Shown here piece after piece: positions 27,688 through 36,160 of a DNA stretch of 64,000 nt. The notes beneath the pieces were generated by a model. It was given only the letters and a program-made list of their open reading frames with translations, was not told where the DNA came from and did not search any database. The first letter of the stretch is position 1. Each line of letters starts with the position of its first letter. A program made the position numbers and the translations under genes. Location of the stretch: positions 564,625 through 628,624 of the forward strand of contig JAJYXM010000016.1 in the NCBI GenBank assembly GCA_021796435.1. The letters run 5' to 3'. This DNA comes from a bacterium. Its GTDB lineage: Bacteria > Patescibacteriota > Patescibacteriia > 2-12-FULL-60-25.

Positions 27688-28701
27688 ATGCCCCCGAAGG
27701 GATTCAATCCGATTTTCGATGTTGGCGACCTGGCGCCTATGGATATCCTACGCGTCGTGAGACGGATGCAGGGCACAGCGCCTCTTGTCGTCGATCACGA
27801 GACAGTGGCTGGCGGACAGGCGGTCGCAAGGGATTTCCTCGAGTATGTCCGCTCTTGCCTTCGCTCCCTGTGGCCGAACAGCGATGAGGAGCTGGGACGT
27901 CTGATCGGTCCGGTCCAGCTCGAGTTCAGTAGGCAGGATGTCAGTCGTGAACAGTTCGTCCGCGAGTTGTGGAACAGGCGTGGCATCGGAATGGCTTTCA
28001 TCGAGAGCCCTACGACCTATTTCGCTACGATGTGTACGCTTGTCGAGAATCTGCGGATCGAGGAGACCCGTAGCGGAACGGGGCAGACCCTCTTGAGCCT
28101 GGGTTGCGGACCAGGTCTGTACGAGAGCTATCTCGCGGCAGTCTCGGGACGCGTATTCGGGCGGACCGTGTTCCGGTTCAAGTGCGTGGATTTCGCGCCC
28201 GGAATGATCGCGGCCATGAAGAGGGTCATGAAGTTCACGCGACGCGAATACAATGTCGGCCTCAAGAACCTCGAGGCGGTGCTCGACGACATGACGGTCC
28301 TGCGGCAGTTCCCAGACAAGAGCGTCAGCCAGATCTTCTGCAACAATTCGTTGCAGTGGGTGCCGGATTGGCAGGCGGTCATACGGCAGTTCGCGCGGGT
28401 CATGGATCCCAAAGGGGCGAGGCTCGTCCACCTTTTCATCCATCCGCACACGATGACAGCCGTGGAGAATGACGGTTCCGTCATCCTGCGGCTGGAGGAC
28501 GTCCCTTACGACAAGCTCTTCGATGAGCTGGAAGCGAATCGCTTCGCCATCTGCCGTACGCGGCAATTCGCCGGACGCGAGGGTTCCGGGCAGCAGGGAG
28601 CTCGCGCCAACCGACTGTATGTCAAAGCGGAATTCCAGCCACAAGGCGTCAAGAAAAGTTGGCATGATGCCGACATCAGCGGGGCTTTGAGCCTCCTGTA
28701 A
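27688..28701 (+). CDS. Class I SAM-dependent methyltransferase, orphan set
   Basis: 337 residues from ATG 27688. The Rossmann motif I is LLSLGCGPGLYESYLAAVSG (about residue 135). An acidic motif follows (FKCVDFAPGMIAAMKRV), then LDDMTVLRQFPDKSVSQIFCNNSLQWV as motif post I/IV. The N-terminal 120 residues and the C-terminus match nothing I know. The substrate is unknown. It has a clear Shine-Dalgarno sequence and its own promoter and terminator, unlike neighbouring ligA and gatCA. Confidence 0.7.
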   Translation: MPPKGFNPIFDVGDLAPMDILRVVRRMQGTAPLVVDHETVAGGQAVARDFLEYVRSCLRSLWPNSDEELGRLIGPVQLEFSRQDVSREQFVRELWNRRGIGMAFIESPTTYFATMCTLVENLRIEETRSGTGQTLLSLGCGPGLYESYLAAVSGRVFGRTVFRFKCVDFAPGMIAAMKRVMKFTRREYNVGLKNLEAVLDDMTVLRQFPDKSVSQIFCNNSLQWVPDWQAVIRQFARVMDPKGARLVHLFIHPHTMTAVENDGSVILRLEDVPYDKLFDELEANRFAICRTRQFAGREGSGQQGARANRLYVKAEFQPQGVKKSWHDADISGALSLL

Positions 28702-28704
28702 TCT

Positions 28705-28752
28705 CAACGGCCGCTCCATCCTGGGGCGGTCTTCACGTATCTGGCCGTTTTT
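28705..28752 (+). terminator. Terminator after the methyltransferase gene
   Basis: AACGGCCG at the start of the region pairs with the CGGCC-complementary GGCCGTT at its end, followed by TTTTT. The loop is long and contains a second short stem. Confidence 0.6.
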
Positions 28753-28778
28753 CTGCGTTTATTGTAGTCTTACACGGT

Positions 28779-28896
28779 ATGTCCCGTTAAAACTTTAGAG
28801 GGACATGGCAAAAAAGCGATAAATCAGTCGAAGACGGCTTGTGCCCAGGCTGATATCGATTAATGAAGGAAGTTTTTAGACTTTTAACGGGATATG
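28779..28896 (+). promoter_or_regulatory. gatC leader hairpin that closes on the start codon
   Basis: The 5' arm ATGTCCCGTTAAAA (28779-28792) can pair with TTTTAACGGGATAT (28882-28895), a 14-bp stem with one G-U pair. It includes the purine-rich GGGA and the first two bases of the gatC ATG (28894-28896). The same outer motif and pairing precede dnaB. About 89 nt lie between the arms. Alternatively TATGTC at 28778 may be a -10, in which case the left arm would not be transcribed. Confidence 0.5.
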
Positions 28897-29196
28897 AATC
28901 TGACTAAAGAAGATGTCTTGCATCTGGCGGAATTGGCCAGACTGGAGTTGACGGCCGACGAATTGGAGGAAACCGAGAAGGATCTGCACAAGATCCTGGG
29001 TTATGTCGAGCGCCTGCAGAAAATCGATGCGGGGGGCGTAGAAGCAGCCAGTATGCCACCGAAGTCCGAAGGCTGGCGCAAGGACGTGGCGCTTGGTTGT
29101 GACGAATATACGCGAGAGCTGATACTGACCAACTTCCCGGATAAGAAGACCGATCTACTCAAGACGCCGGGGGTGTTCGAGACCCCAAAGAAATGA
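28894..29196 (+). CDS. gatC: Asp-tRNA(Asn)/Glu-tRNA(Gln) amidotransferase subunit C
   Basis: 100 residues, the usual GatC length. LTKEDVLHLAELARLELTADELEE is the conserved N-terminus. The C-terminus has VEAASMPPKSEGWRKDVALG and ends FETPKK, a variant of the family FxVPRV end. GatC holds GatA and GatB together in the enzyme that makes Gln-tRNA(Gln) and/or Asn-tRNA(Asn). It overlaps gatA by 4 nt. gatB is not adjacent. Confidence 0.93.
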   Translation: MNLTKEDVLHLAELARLELTADELEETEKDLHKILGYVERLQKIDAGGVEAASMPPKSEGWRKDVALGCDEYTRELILTNFPDKKTDLLKTPGVFETPKK

Positions 29197-30620
29197 TTAT
29201 GACTGAATTGAACAAATTGACGATCGCTGCGGCGCGGGAAAAATTGGATGCGCGGGAGATATCATCCGAAGAGCTGACTTTGGCTTGCCTGGAGCAGACA
29301 AGGTCCCTGAACGGTGCGTTGAATGCGTTCATCGAGACTTATGATGATGAAGCCATGAAAGCGGCGCGCGCAGCCGATAAGCGTCGTGACCAGGGCGAGC
29401 GTTTGGGCGTGATGGACGGCATCCCTTTGGCTTTGAAGGACAACCTGCTCAATCAGGGGCATGTGGTGACTTCCGGATCTAAGATCCTGGCAGGCCATGT
29501 CTCGGCGTATGATGCGACGGTCGTCAGGAAATTGAAGGACCAGGGGACTGTCCTCATCGGGCGCGCCAACATGGACGAGTTCGCGATGGGATCCTCGACG
29601 GAGCATTCTGCGTATGGGCCGACCAAACATCCGCGCGATCCGGAGCGCGTGCCAGGCGGTTCTTCCGGAGGCAGCGCAGTGGCGGTCGCGGCTGAAATGG
29701 CCTTGGCTGCTTTGGGTTCCGATACCGGAGGTTCCATCCGCCAGCCGGCTGCTTTATGCGGCATAGTCGGCCTGAAGCCGACGTATGGACGCGTTTCACG
29801 TTACGGCTTGATGGCCATGGCATCATCTCTCGATCAGATCGGTCCTATGACCAAGACGGCAGAAGACGCGGCTTTGCTCCTGCAGGCCATCCAGGGTGAG
29901 GACAAAGCCGATCAGACGACGAGCGATGCATTACCCTTCATACCTGATTGGCGGGAGAATCTGGCCGGTATCCGCATCGGTCTGCCACGACAGGCCTGGG
30001 GAGGCGGAATGCATGCCGAAGTGCGCAGTTCGGTCGAGGCGGCCATAGATAAACTGAAGTCACGAGGCGCGGAGGTCAAAGAAGTCGATTTGCCGTACGC
30101 GGAAGAGGCGTTGGCGGTCTACTACGTGATCATGCCGTGTGAAGTCTCGGCGAACCTGTCGCGTTTCGATGGCATGCGCTACGGATTGCGCAAAGATAAC
30201 CTTCCGCTTTTCGAGACATATGCGAGGTCGCGTGCCGAAGGATTCGGTCCGGAGGCGCGACGCCGCATACTTTTGGGGACGTTCGCTTTGTCGCGTGGCT
30301 ATTACGACGCGTATTATGTGCAGGCCAAGCGGGTGCAGACATTGATACGCGAGGCTTATACGCAAGCCTTCAAAGAGGTGGATTATCTGATAACACCGAC
30401 GGCACCGAACCCGGCTTTCAGGATAGGCGAAAAGACGAGCGATCCTCTCACGATGTATCTCGAGGATGTCTTCACCGTCGGGGTGAATGTAGCAGGTCTT
30501 CCGGCAGTCTCCATACCGGCTGGTCTGGCTGATGGCTTACCGGTCGGCATGCAGATAATCGGCAAGCACTTCGATGAGGCGGGGATCTTGGCTGTGGCAA
30601 AAGCTTACGAAGAGGCGTAA
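29193..30620 (+). CDS. gatA: Asp-tRNA(Asn)/Glu-tRNA(Gln) amidotransferase subunit A
   Basis: 475 residues. It is an amidase-signature enzyme: catalytic Lys in PLALKDNLL (about residue 79), the two serines in GGSSGGSAVAVAA and the cis-Ser in SDTGGSIRQPAALCG. It hydrolyses glutamine and channels ammonia to GatB for transamidation of misacylated tRNA. ATG 29193 overlaps the gatC stop; ATG 29199 is an alternative. No gatB follows, so the third subunit must be elsewhere. Confidence 0.95.
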   Translation: MIMTELNKLTIAAAREKLDAREISSEELTLACLEQTRSLNGALNAFIETYDDEAMKAARAADKRRDQGERLGVMDGIPLALKDNLLNQGHVVTSGSKILAGHVSAYDATVVRKLKDQGTVLIGRANMDEFAMGSSTEHSAYGPTKHPRDPERVPGGSSGGSAVAVAAEMALAALGSDTGGSIRQPAALCGIVGLKPTYGRVSRYGLMAMASSLDQIGPMTKTAEDAALLLQAIQGEDKADQTTSDALPFIPDWRENLAGIRIGLPRQAWGGGMHAEVRSSVEAAIDKLKSRGAEVKEVDLPYAEEALAVYYVIMPCEVSANLSRFDGMRYGLRKDNLPLFETYARSRAEGFGPEARRRILLGTFALSRGYYDAYYVQAKRVQTLIREAYTQAFKEVDYLITPTAPNPAFRIGEKTSDPLTMYLEDVFTVGVNVAGLPAVSIPAGLADGLPVGMQIIGKHFDEAGILAVAKAYEEA

Positions 30621-30657
30621 AGGCGGCGTTTAGGGCGCGCAGGTAAAATCGATCATT

Positions 30658-31128
30658 ATGCAGGACGAATTGTTGTACAATCAACCTACGGATTACAGCT
30701 GGGTCATCTATGCCATAGCGGGTGTGTTGGTTGTGGTCGTATTGATCGTGTTGGGTATCGTCATCTGGAAACTGAAAAGGTGGTTGACGCGGCCGGAGAT
30801 GTTCGGCATGACGCGTGAAGAGATGAAGAAGCGCTGGGACAATGTGCGCCAGACGGGCAAGATGAACGTCATGGGCGCAAAATTGGCGATCATCGAAGCG
30901 GACACGTTGTTGGATTCCGGTCTGAAGTCCATGTTGATGCCGGGAGAGACCCTGGGGGAGCGCTTGAAAGTCGCGTGTTATAAATATCCGAACCTAAAAC
31001 GTGTCTGGTGGGCGCACAAGCTGCGTAACCAGTTGGCGCATGATTCATCTGCGCAGATAAGTCAGCGCGAGGCTAACCAGGCGTTGGATGAATTCGAACG
31101 GGCTTTGAAGATCCTGAACGTATTGTGA
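30658..31128 (+). CDS. Anchored HEPN-like small protein
   Basis: 156 residues: a short outside segment, a membrane helix (residues 15-38), then a basic helix and an all-helical cytoplasmic domain ending VWWAHKLRNQLAHDSSAQISQREANQALDEFERALKIL. The RNQLAH motif fits the RxxxxH signature of HEPN domains, which may mark an RNase or a nucleic acid-binding fold. TAAAAT (30644-30649) ends 8 nt before the ATG, so it is probably leaderless. The function is not known. Confidence 0.55.
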   Translation: MQDELLYNQPTDYSWVIYAIAGVLVVVVLIVLGIVIWKLKRWLTRPEMFGMTREEMKKRWDNVRQTGKMNVMGAKLAIIEADTLLDSGLKSMLMPGETLGERLKVACYKYPNLKRVWWAHKLRNQLAHDSSAQISQREANQALDEFERALKILNVL

Positions 31129-31140
31129 GCCAAAAAGGTC

Positions 31141-31166
31141 GTCATTCCGCGCTTGATGCGGAATCC
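31141..31166. repeat. REP-like palindrome
   Basis: GTCATTCCGC / GCGGAATCC with a short loop, a type of dispersed palindrome (sequence class GTCATxCC...GGxATGAC) also seen here at about 39943-39965, 49527-49597, 54893-54920 and 63299-63326. Confidence 0.6.
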
Positions 31167-31180
31167 AGCCTTTGTATCCT

Positions 31181-31957
31181 ATGATCCCATACTTCGAATC
31201 CCACACGATACCTCTTGGTCCGATACATCTTCAGACTTGGGGAACCTTTGTGGCGACAGGCATACTCGTCGCTGCCTATATTTCTGCGCGAAGGGCTAAA
31301 GCGAAAGGTTTGGATGCCGCAAAGATATGGGACATGTTGTTTTGGGTCATCTTGTCGTCGTTCGTCGGCGCCAGGCTTTTCCATGTCTTGTTCTACGATT
31401 TAGGCCACTATGTACAGTACCCGTGGGAAGCGCTCGATCCGCGTTTGCCGGGTTTCGCAATGTGGGGAGGTTTTTTGGGCGCAGCGCTTTCATTTACGTT
31501 GCTTGTCCGCATCAAAAAGTTGGATTTTCTGCGCTATGCCGACGCTTCCGTCTGGGGTATTCCCTGGGGGATCATGATCGGACGTATCGGATGTTTTCTG
31601 ATCCACGACCATCCGGGTACGTTGTCGCATTGGCTTTTAGCTGTGCGTTATCCTGATGGTCAGGGCAGGCATGATCTGGGTCTGTATCTTTCGATCTCCG
31701 GCTTGGTCATGGGGATCGTCTTCCTGATCCTGAACCGCAAGAAAAGGAAAGATGGATTTTTTCTTGGCGCTTGGATCGCCATGGAGGCATCCACACGGCT
31801 TTGGTTGGATTTTTATCGCGTAGTCGACGTCAAATATCTCGGACTGACGCCGACGCAATGGCTGGCAATTCCGGCACTGGCGTTCGGGATGTATTTCATG
31901 GCGATGAAGGGCGATTGGATCCATCAGCCGAAAGAGGCGAAAGGCAGCGAGGTTTAG
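31181..31957 (+). CDS. lgt: Prolipoprotein diacylglyceryl transferase
   Basis: 258 residues with about seven membrane segments. It shows the Lgt features YISARRAKAKGL, SSFVGARLFHVLFY, the central GFAMWGGFLGA and the signature region GIMIGRIGCFLIHDHPGT. It transfers diacylglycerol from phosphatidylglycerol to the lipobox cysteine, so it would modify the lipoproteins at 4401 and 7938. TTG 31172 is an in-frame alternative start. Confidence 0.93.
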   Translation: MIPYFESHTIPLGPIHLQTWGTFVATGILVAAYISARRAKAKGLDAAKIWDMLFWVILSSFVGARLFHVLFYDLGHYVQYPWEALDPRLPGFAMWGGFLGAALSFTLLVRIKKLDFLRYADASVWGIPWGIMIGRIGCFLIHDHPGTLSHWLLAVRYPDGQGRHDLGLYLSISGLVMGIVFLILNRKKRKDGFFLGAWIAMEASTRLWLDFYRVVDVKYLGLTPTQWLAIPALAFGMYFMAMKGDWIHQPKEAKGSEV

Positions 31958-32026
31958 CGATAAAACCTGGAATAAAAAAGCGCTGGATGAGCGGAATGGC
32001 GGGAGACGTGATAAACTGTCTTGGTT

Positions 32027-32938
32027 ATGTATGATGTGATAATAATCGGCGGAGGTCCTGCGGGAATGGCTGCTGCGATCTATTTGGCTCGCCAAAAGAT
32101 GAACTTCCTGATGCTGACAGGGGATCTTGGAGGCAAGACGCTGTGGAGTTCGGACGTCGAGAACTATTTGGGTTTCCACATGATCAACGGCGTCGACTTG
32201 GTGAACAACTTCAAAAAACACCTGGAGGACTATAAGGACCAGTTCAAGCTCATGGAAGGCGAGAAGGTCGAACATGTCGTCAAGATCGAGGGTGGGTTCA
32301 ATGTGGTCACGGCATCAGCGGAATATCAGACGAAGACTGTCTTGATAGCTACGGGCGAAGACAACCGTAAGCTCAATATCCCCGGGGAAAAGGAATATTA
32401 CGGTAAAGGCGTCACCTATTGCGCGACTTGCGACGGTCCGTTGTTCGGCGGCAAGACGGTCCATGTCATCGGCGGAGGCAACAGCGCGATGGACGCGGCG
32501 TTACTCCTGGAGAAGTACGCTTCGCACGTGACGATCGTCTCGGTCAACCCGGAGTTGCGCGGAGATGAGATCATGAAGAAGAAGTGCCTGACGAGCGAGA
32601 AGATAAAGGTGTTGGGCGGAACGAAGACAACGAAGGTCATCGGCGATAAGTTCGTCTCCGGCGTCGGATTGGCCGGGCCGGATGGCGTCGAGCGGGTCGA
32701 AGATACGCAAGGCATTATAGTCGAGATCGGTCTGGTACCGGTCAGCGGATTCATCGATTTCGTCGAGAAGGATAACTGGTCGCAGATTGTCGTGGACAAG
32801 CATAACCGGACTTCGGTAATTGGTGTGTGGGCGGCCGGCGACGTGACTGACGTCTCGGAAAAACAGATCGCGGTCGCCGTGGGTGAGGGGAGCAAAGCGG
32901 CATTGGATATAATCAAATATTTAGCCTCGAAAGAATAA
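32027..32938 (+). CDS. trxB: Thioredoxin reductase-like FAD flavoprotein
   Basis: 303 residues. FAD motif VIIIGGGPAGMAAAIY at the N-terminus, redox pair C132/C135 (YCATCDGPLF), NAD(P) motif VHVIGGGNSAMDAAL, and the C-terminal FAD motif VWAAGDVTD. In low-molecular-weight TrxR the HRRxxxR motif marks NADPH use; here the region after the second GGG motif reads VSVNPELRGDE, without it, so the donor may differ. TAAACT (32012-32017) lies 9 nt before ATG. It is followed by two DsbA-like genes. Confidence 0.88.
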   Translation: MYDVIIIGGGPAGMAAAIYLARQKMNFLMLTGDLGGKTLWSSDVENYLGFHMINGVDLVNNFKKHLEDYKDQFKLMEGEKVEHVVKIEGGFNVVTASAEYQTKTVLIATGEDNRKLNIPGEKEYYGKGVTYCATCDGPLFGGKTVHVIGGGNSAMDAALLLEKYASHVTIVSVNPELRGDEIMKKKCLTSEKIKVLGGTKTTKVIGDKFVSGVGLAGPDGVERVEDTQGIIVEIGLVPVSGFIDFVEKDNWSQIVVDKHNRTSVIGVWAAGDVTDVSEKQIAVAVGEGSKAALDIIKYLASKE

Positions 32939-32946
32939 GGACAATT

Positions 32947-33621
32947 ATGCAAGAAAAAGATATACAGAAATATTTCCTTTTAGGTACGATAGTGCTCGTC
33001 TTGTTGGCGGTGATCGGGATCGTCATCGCGATCGTGTCTGGGCCGACGACGGTCAACAAGCCTTTGGGCGAGAAAGTCAGCGGCTTATCGTTCACGGACG
33101 ACAACGACCCTTCATACGGACCAGGCGAGTCTAAATACATCGTCAGGATATTCAGCGACTTCCAGTGCCCTGCCTGTAAAGCGGCCGAAGCAGGTATCCG
33201 ATACGCCATGGACACTTATGGAGACAGGGTGCGTTTCGTGTGGAATGATTTTCCGTTGTCCACCCTGCATCAGAACGCGGAGATAGCCGCCGTGGCCGCC
33301 AGATGCGCGGAGGATCAGGGTAAGTTCTGGGATTACCACGACAAGCTGTATGATCTGCAAGCTCAATGGGAGTCAGTCGCGGCGCCGACGCCGCTATTCG
33401 TGGATTACGCGAAACTCCTGAAGTTGGATGACCAGAAGTTCGCGGCTTGCCTGAATGGACAGCAGTTTTTGCGAAAAGTGCAGGCGGATGTTGCTGAAGG
33501 GCAGAAGAACGGCGTTGAAGGTACACCGACTTTTTTCTTCGGTGGTGATACGAAAATCGTCGGTGGCATGGACAATGCCAGTTGGCAGCAGGCGATGGAC
33601 GCCTATCTTGCCGGGTCTTGA
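32947..33621 (+). CDS. Membrane-anchored DsbA/thioredoxin-like protein, CPAC
   Basis: 224 residues: an N-terminal membrane helix (10-31), then a DsbA-type thioredoxin fold with the active site FSDFQCPACKAAE (C74/C77). The helical insertion and the cis-Pro in GVEGTPTFFF follow. It faces the outside and probably oxidises or reduces disulfides in exported proteins such as the Cys-rich pilins and surface protein. It begins 8 nt after trxB, so the pair may form an electron route. No DsbB/VKOR gene is seen. Confidence 0.88.
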   Translation: MQEKDIQKYFLLGTIVLVLLAVIGIVIAIVSGPTTVNKPLGEKVSGLSFTDDNDPSYGPGESKYIVRIFSDFQCPACKAAEAGIRYAMDTYGDRVRFVWNDFPLSTLHQNAEIAAVAARCAEDQGKFWDYHDKLYDLQAQWESVAAPTPLFVDYAKLLKLDDQKFAACLNGQQFLRKVQADVAEGQKNGVEGTPTFFFGGDTKIVGGMDNASWQQAMDAYLAGS

Positions 33622-33693
33622 CCGTTTGGGTGGATTAAGTATCTCCTGTCTATTATCATGAATAACGCATTCTTATTAATAAAAAGCTAATGT

Positions 33694-34512
33694 ATGAGCA
33701 TGTTAGAAGAAAACCCAACAATGCCGGAGACGAAGCCGAAAGAGGAACCGGTGCCTGTCGCCAACCTTTTGGACGGTCCGCCGAAGACGATGTTTTATAT
33801 GGGTCTTTTGGCCGGGATCGCCGTCAGCACGACTTTGATGCTGGTCTATTTCGTGTGGGCAGTCTCGACTGGCGGAGTGTTGCCGGGCGCCACTAAGGCT
33901 ACAGCGCAGGTCGCCGCACAAGATACGGGGGCAGCTGCACAACAGCCGACCACTGATCCGAGCGCTAATCCACAAGCGGCCGCAGGGCCGGTCAAGCCGG
34001 TGGACGAGAAGACTGACCACATGGTCGGACCGTCAGACGCTAAGGTCACGATAATCGAATATTCTGATTTCGAGTGTCCGTATTGCAAGCAGCATTACAA
34101 CACGATCAAGCAGATATTGAACGATTACAGCGGTAAGGTGCGTTTCGTTTATCGCTATTTCCCCTTGACCTCTATCCATCCACACGCCGAGAAGGCGGCG
34201 GAATCGGCGCAGTGCGCGACGGAATTGGGCGGAGAGAAGGCGTTCTGGGCGATATACGACAAGATGTTCACTGCAGATTCATTGTCGGATGATGGTTTCG
34301 TGCAGATGGCTGCCGATATAGGTCTGGATAAGATCAAGTTCAAGTCGTGCTTGGATTCCGGCAAGTATGCTTCGTTGGTCTCAAAGGATCAGACGGAGGG
34401 TGCTTCAGCCGGCGTGAACGGAACGCCAGCGACGTTCGTGAATGGTCAATTGGTCTCAGGCGCGCAGCCTTATGCCAATTTCAAGACCATGATAGACGCA
34501 GCGTTGCAATAG
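33694..34512 (+). CDS. Second membrane-anchored DsbA-like protein, CPYC
   Basis: 272 residues: a cytoplasmic N-terminus (1-34), a membrane helix (35-57), an Ala/Gln/Pro-rich linker (to about 105) and a DsbA thioredoxin domain with YSDFECPYCKQHY (C128/C131) and cis-Pro in GVNGTPATFV. Two isoforms with different central dipeptides (PA, PY) suggest different redox potentials. It ends with a strong terminator at 34531-34560. Confidence 0.9.
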   Translation: MSMLEENPTMPETKPKEEPVPVANLLDGPPKTMFYMGLLAGIAVSTTLMLVYFVWAVSTGGVLPGATKATAQVAAQDTGAAAQQPTTDPSANPQAAAGPVKPVDEKTDHMVGPSDAKVTIIEYSDFECPYCKQHYNTIKQILNDYSGKVRFVYRYFPLTSIHPHAEKAAESAQCATELGGEKAFWAIYDKMFTADSLSDDGFVQMAADIGLDKIKFKSCLDSGKYASLVSKDQTEGASAGVNGTPATFVNGQLVSGAQPYANFKTMIDAALQ

Positions 34513-34530
34513 AAGATAAAATTCGGTAAC

Positions 34531-34560
34531 GCAAAATCCGCCCATTTGGGCGGATTTTGC
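34531..34560 (+). terminator. Hairpin terminator after the second DsbA-like gene
   Basis: GCAAAATCCGCCC pairs perfectly with GGGCGGATTTTGC around a 4-nt loop. The T-rich part lies inside the right arm. Confidence 0.7.
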
Positions 34561-34718
34561 AATGGCGGAGAGGGTGGGAATCTCACGTCCCCCGCCTCTC
34601 GCGAGAGGCGGGGTCCCACGAAAGGGCCTTCGCCCTCTCGTGAGCTCTCCCCGGCAACAGTGGAAACCTCCCGGTTCCCAAACCCTCCCCGTTCGAATCC
34701 CACCCGTCCGAACCATAT
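34561..34718. repeat. Palindrome-rich intergenic segment with a tRNA-Ser 3'-end fragment
   Basis: ATGGCGGAGAGGGTGGGA at 34562-34579 repeats the 3' end of the minus-strand tRNA-Ser (ATGGCGGAGAGGGAGGGA at 34753-34770) with one change. It is followed by GC-rich palindromes such as CCCCGCCTCTCG / CGAGAGGCGGGG (about 34590-34613). No gene is evident. Confidence 0.5.
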
Positions 34719-34746
34719 GAAAAAACGATGGGTAAAATCCCATCGT
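34719..34746 (-). terminator. Terminator of tRNA-Ser (minus strand)
   Basis: In the minus direction ACGATGGG pairs with CCCATCGT and is followed by TTTTTT. It lies 8 nt downstream of the tRNA 3' end. Confidence 0.75.
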
Positions 34747-34753
34747 ATTTTCA

Positions 34754-34841
34754 TGGCGGAGAGGGAGGGATTCGAACCCTCGATACCTTGCGGTATGCTT
34801 GCTTTCCAAGCAAGTGCACTCGACCACTATGCGACCTCTCC
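34754..34841 (-). tRNA. tRNA-Ser (anticodon GGA)
   Basis: On the minus strand the 7-bp acceptor GGAGAGG/CCTCTCC has discriminator G and an encoded CCA. The anticodon arm is CTTGC TTGGAAA GCAAG (anticodon GGA, reads UCC/UCU). There is a long class II variable arm (ATACC/GGTAT) and a T arm with GGGTTCGAATCCC-type pairing. Total 88 nt with CCA. Confidence 0.93.
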
Positions 34842-34867
34842 TTGGCTATCTCTTCAATTGTGCCTGG

Positions 34868-34896
34868 ATATTAAACGAGTCGGGGATATATATCAA
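34868..34896 (-). promoter_or_regulatory. tRNA-Ser promoter
   Basis: On the minus strand TTGATA (34896-34891), 17-nt spacer, TAATAT (34873-34868). A start about 7 nt downstream gives a short 5' leader before the tRNA at 34841. Confidence 0.7.
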
Positions 34897-34952
34897 GTAG
34901 CGGGACCCTCGGCTTGAAAGGCCGTACTTTTGTGCTAAGCTTCTTGCACAGT

Positions 34953-35627
34953 ATGTCGACTGATCTGTCCCCAAGTATCCATACGGCAAAAGATTCACAA
35001 CAAAGACGGCTCCAGGAGAGGAAGGCGGCCTCGTCGATTTCGGTCAAGGTCTGCGGCGTGGATTTTGCGGTGGAGCGTGGTGTTTATGATACGAGCATCG
35101 ATACGGAGCTGATGGCGGAAACCGTCAGGTTGGAGCCGGAGGATATTTTCCTGGAAGTCGGATGCGGTACCGGTGCAATAAGCATATTGCTGGCGAAAAA
35201 GTGCTTAAGGGGAGTCGCGACTGACATCAATCCTTTGGCCGTGGAGAACGCAGCCCACAACGCAGAACATCTAAAGGTAAAAAATATTTCTTTTGTCTTG
35301 GGGGATTGTTTCGCTGAGACAGTTGAGAGGTTCAATGTCTTGATCTGTAATCCGCCCTACAACAATCTGCCGACCGATGACCTTATAGATAGGATGTTCT
35401 GGGACCCGGATGATGGGCTTAAGAAAAAGTTTTTTCGGGAGGCGGGAAAACATCTGTTGCCTGGCGGGAGGATCTATTTCGGTTGGGCGAATTTCGGTGA
35501 TATCGACATAGATTTGCCGCTGAAGCTCGCGGCGCAGAACGGATTTGAATTAGTACGGACTGTAGAGAAACCGTCGCAGAGCGGCAAATATGTTTTTTAC
35601 GTGATGGAATTCAAGTCAGCCAGCTGA
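34953..35627 (+). CDS. HemK/PrmC-like class I methyltransferase
   Basis: 224 residues from ATG 34953. Motif I is FLEVGCGTGAISILLAKK, the acidic motif GVATDINPLAVENAAHNA, and NPPY (LICNPPYNNLP) is the glutamine/adenine amide N-methyltransferase signature. The N-terminus is short and lacks the helical bundle of PrmC, so release factor methylation is not certain; an RsmC- or TrmN6-like role is possible. TTGAAA, 16 nt, TAAGCT (34936-34941) is a plausible promoter with a leader of only a few nt. Confidence 0.75.
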   Translation: MSTDLSPSIHTAKDSQQRRLQERKAASSISVKVCGVDFAVERGVYDTSIDTELMAETVRLEPEDIFLEVGCGTGAISILLAKKCLRGVATDINPLAVENAAHNAEHLKVKNISFVLGDCFAETVERFNVLICNPPYNNLPTDDLIDRMFWDPDDGLKKKFFREAGKHLLPGGRIYFGWANFGDIDIDLPLKLAAQNGFELVRTVEKPSQSGKYVFYVMEFKSAS

Positions 35628-35638
35628 GATTAAATAAA

Positions 35639-36106
35639 ATGCCAAAACACATACGCGCAGTAGCCATAGTGGTCAAGCAGGATAAGGTCCTGCTCATGCA
35701 TCGTTGGAAGAACGGGAAAGAATATCATGTTTTTCCGGGAGGAGGGGTCGAGGAAGGGGAGACGATAGAAGACGCTACGATCAGGGAGATAAAAGAAGAG
35801 ACAACGCTGGATGTCCGGATCGATAAATTGCTTTACCATCACATCTACGATGACGGATCGGAACAATTCTTTTATCTGTGTGAACATCTTTCCGGTGAGC
35901 CGCAACCAGGAGACGGGCCTGAATACTCCAACCCAGATCCGGACAACCGCTATGATCCGGAGTGGGTAGATGTCGCTGACGTAGGAAGAATGTTGGTCTA
36001 TCCTCTGGAGATAAGGGATTGGTTCCTGCAAGACTATGCGGGTGGTTTCGATGTGGAGCCCAAGGAAGCGGCATTGAAGGTCGCGGAGCTTCGTCGGAAT
36101 CTGTAG
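35639..36106 (+). CDS. Nudix hydrolase
   Basis: 155 residues. The Nudix box is GGGVEEGETIEDATIREI followed by KEET, matching G-x5-E-x7-REUxEExGU up to the last Gly, which is Thr. The flanking beta strands (RAVAIVVKQDKVLLMHRW) fit the fold. It hydrolyses a nucleoside diphosphate-X substrate with Mg; the substrate is not readable. It starts 11 nt after the methyltransferase gene, probably in the same operon, and converges on the RRM gene across a shared terminator. Confidence 0.88.
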   Translation: MPKHIRAVAIVVKQDKVLLMHRWKNGKEYHVFPGGGVEEGETIEDATIREIKEETTLDVRIDKLLYHHIYDDGSEQFFYLCEHLSGEPQPGDGPEYSNPDPDNRYDPEWVDVADVGRMLVYPLEIRDWFLQDYAGGFDVEPKEAALKVAELRRNL

Positions 36107-36120
36107 TTTTCGATGCAAAC

Positions 36121-36151
36121 AAAACACGCCTCGGCGAACCGAGGCGTGTTT
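36121..36151. terminator. Bidirectional terminator
   Basis: AAACACGCCTCG pairs with CCGAGGCGTGTTT. A-rich and T-rich flanks on either side suit both the Nudix gene (plus) and the RRM gene (minus). Confidence 0.85.
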
Positions 36152-36160
36152 AAATGCTAC

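Noticed and set aside
34562-34718. A second tRNA gene
   Set aside because: Only the 3' edge resembles tRNA-Ser; acceptor, anticodon and T stems cannot be formed.
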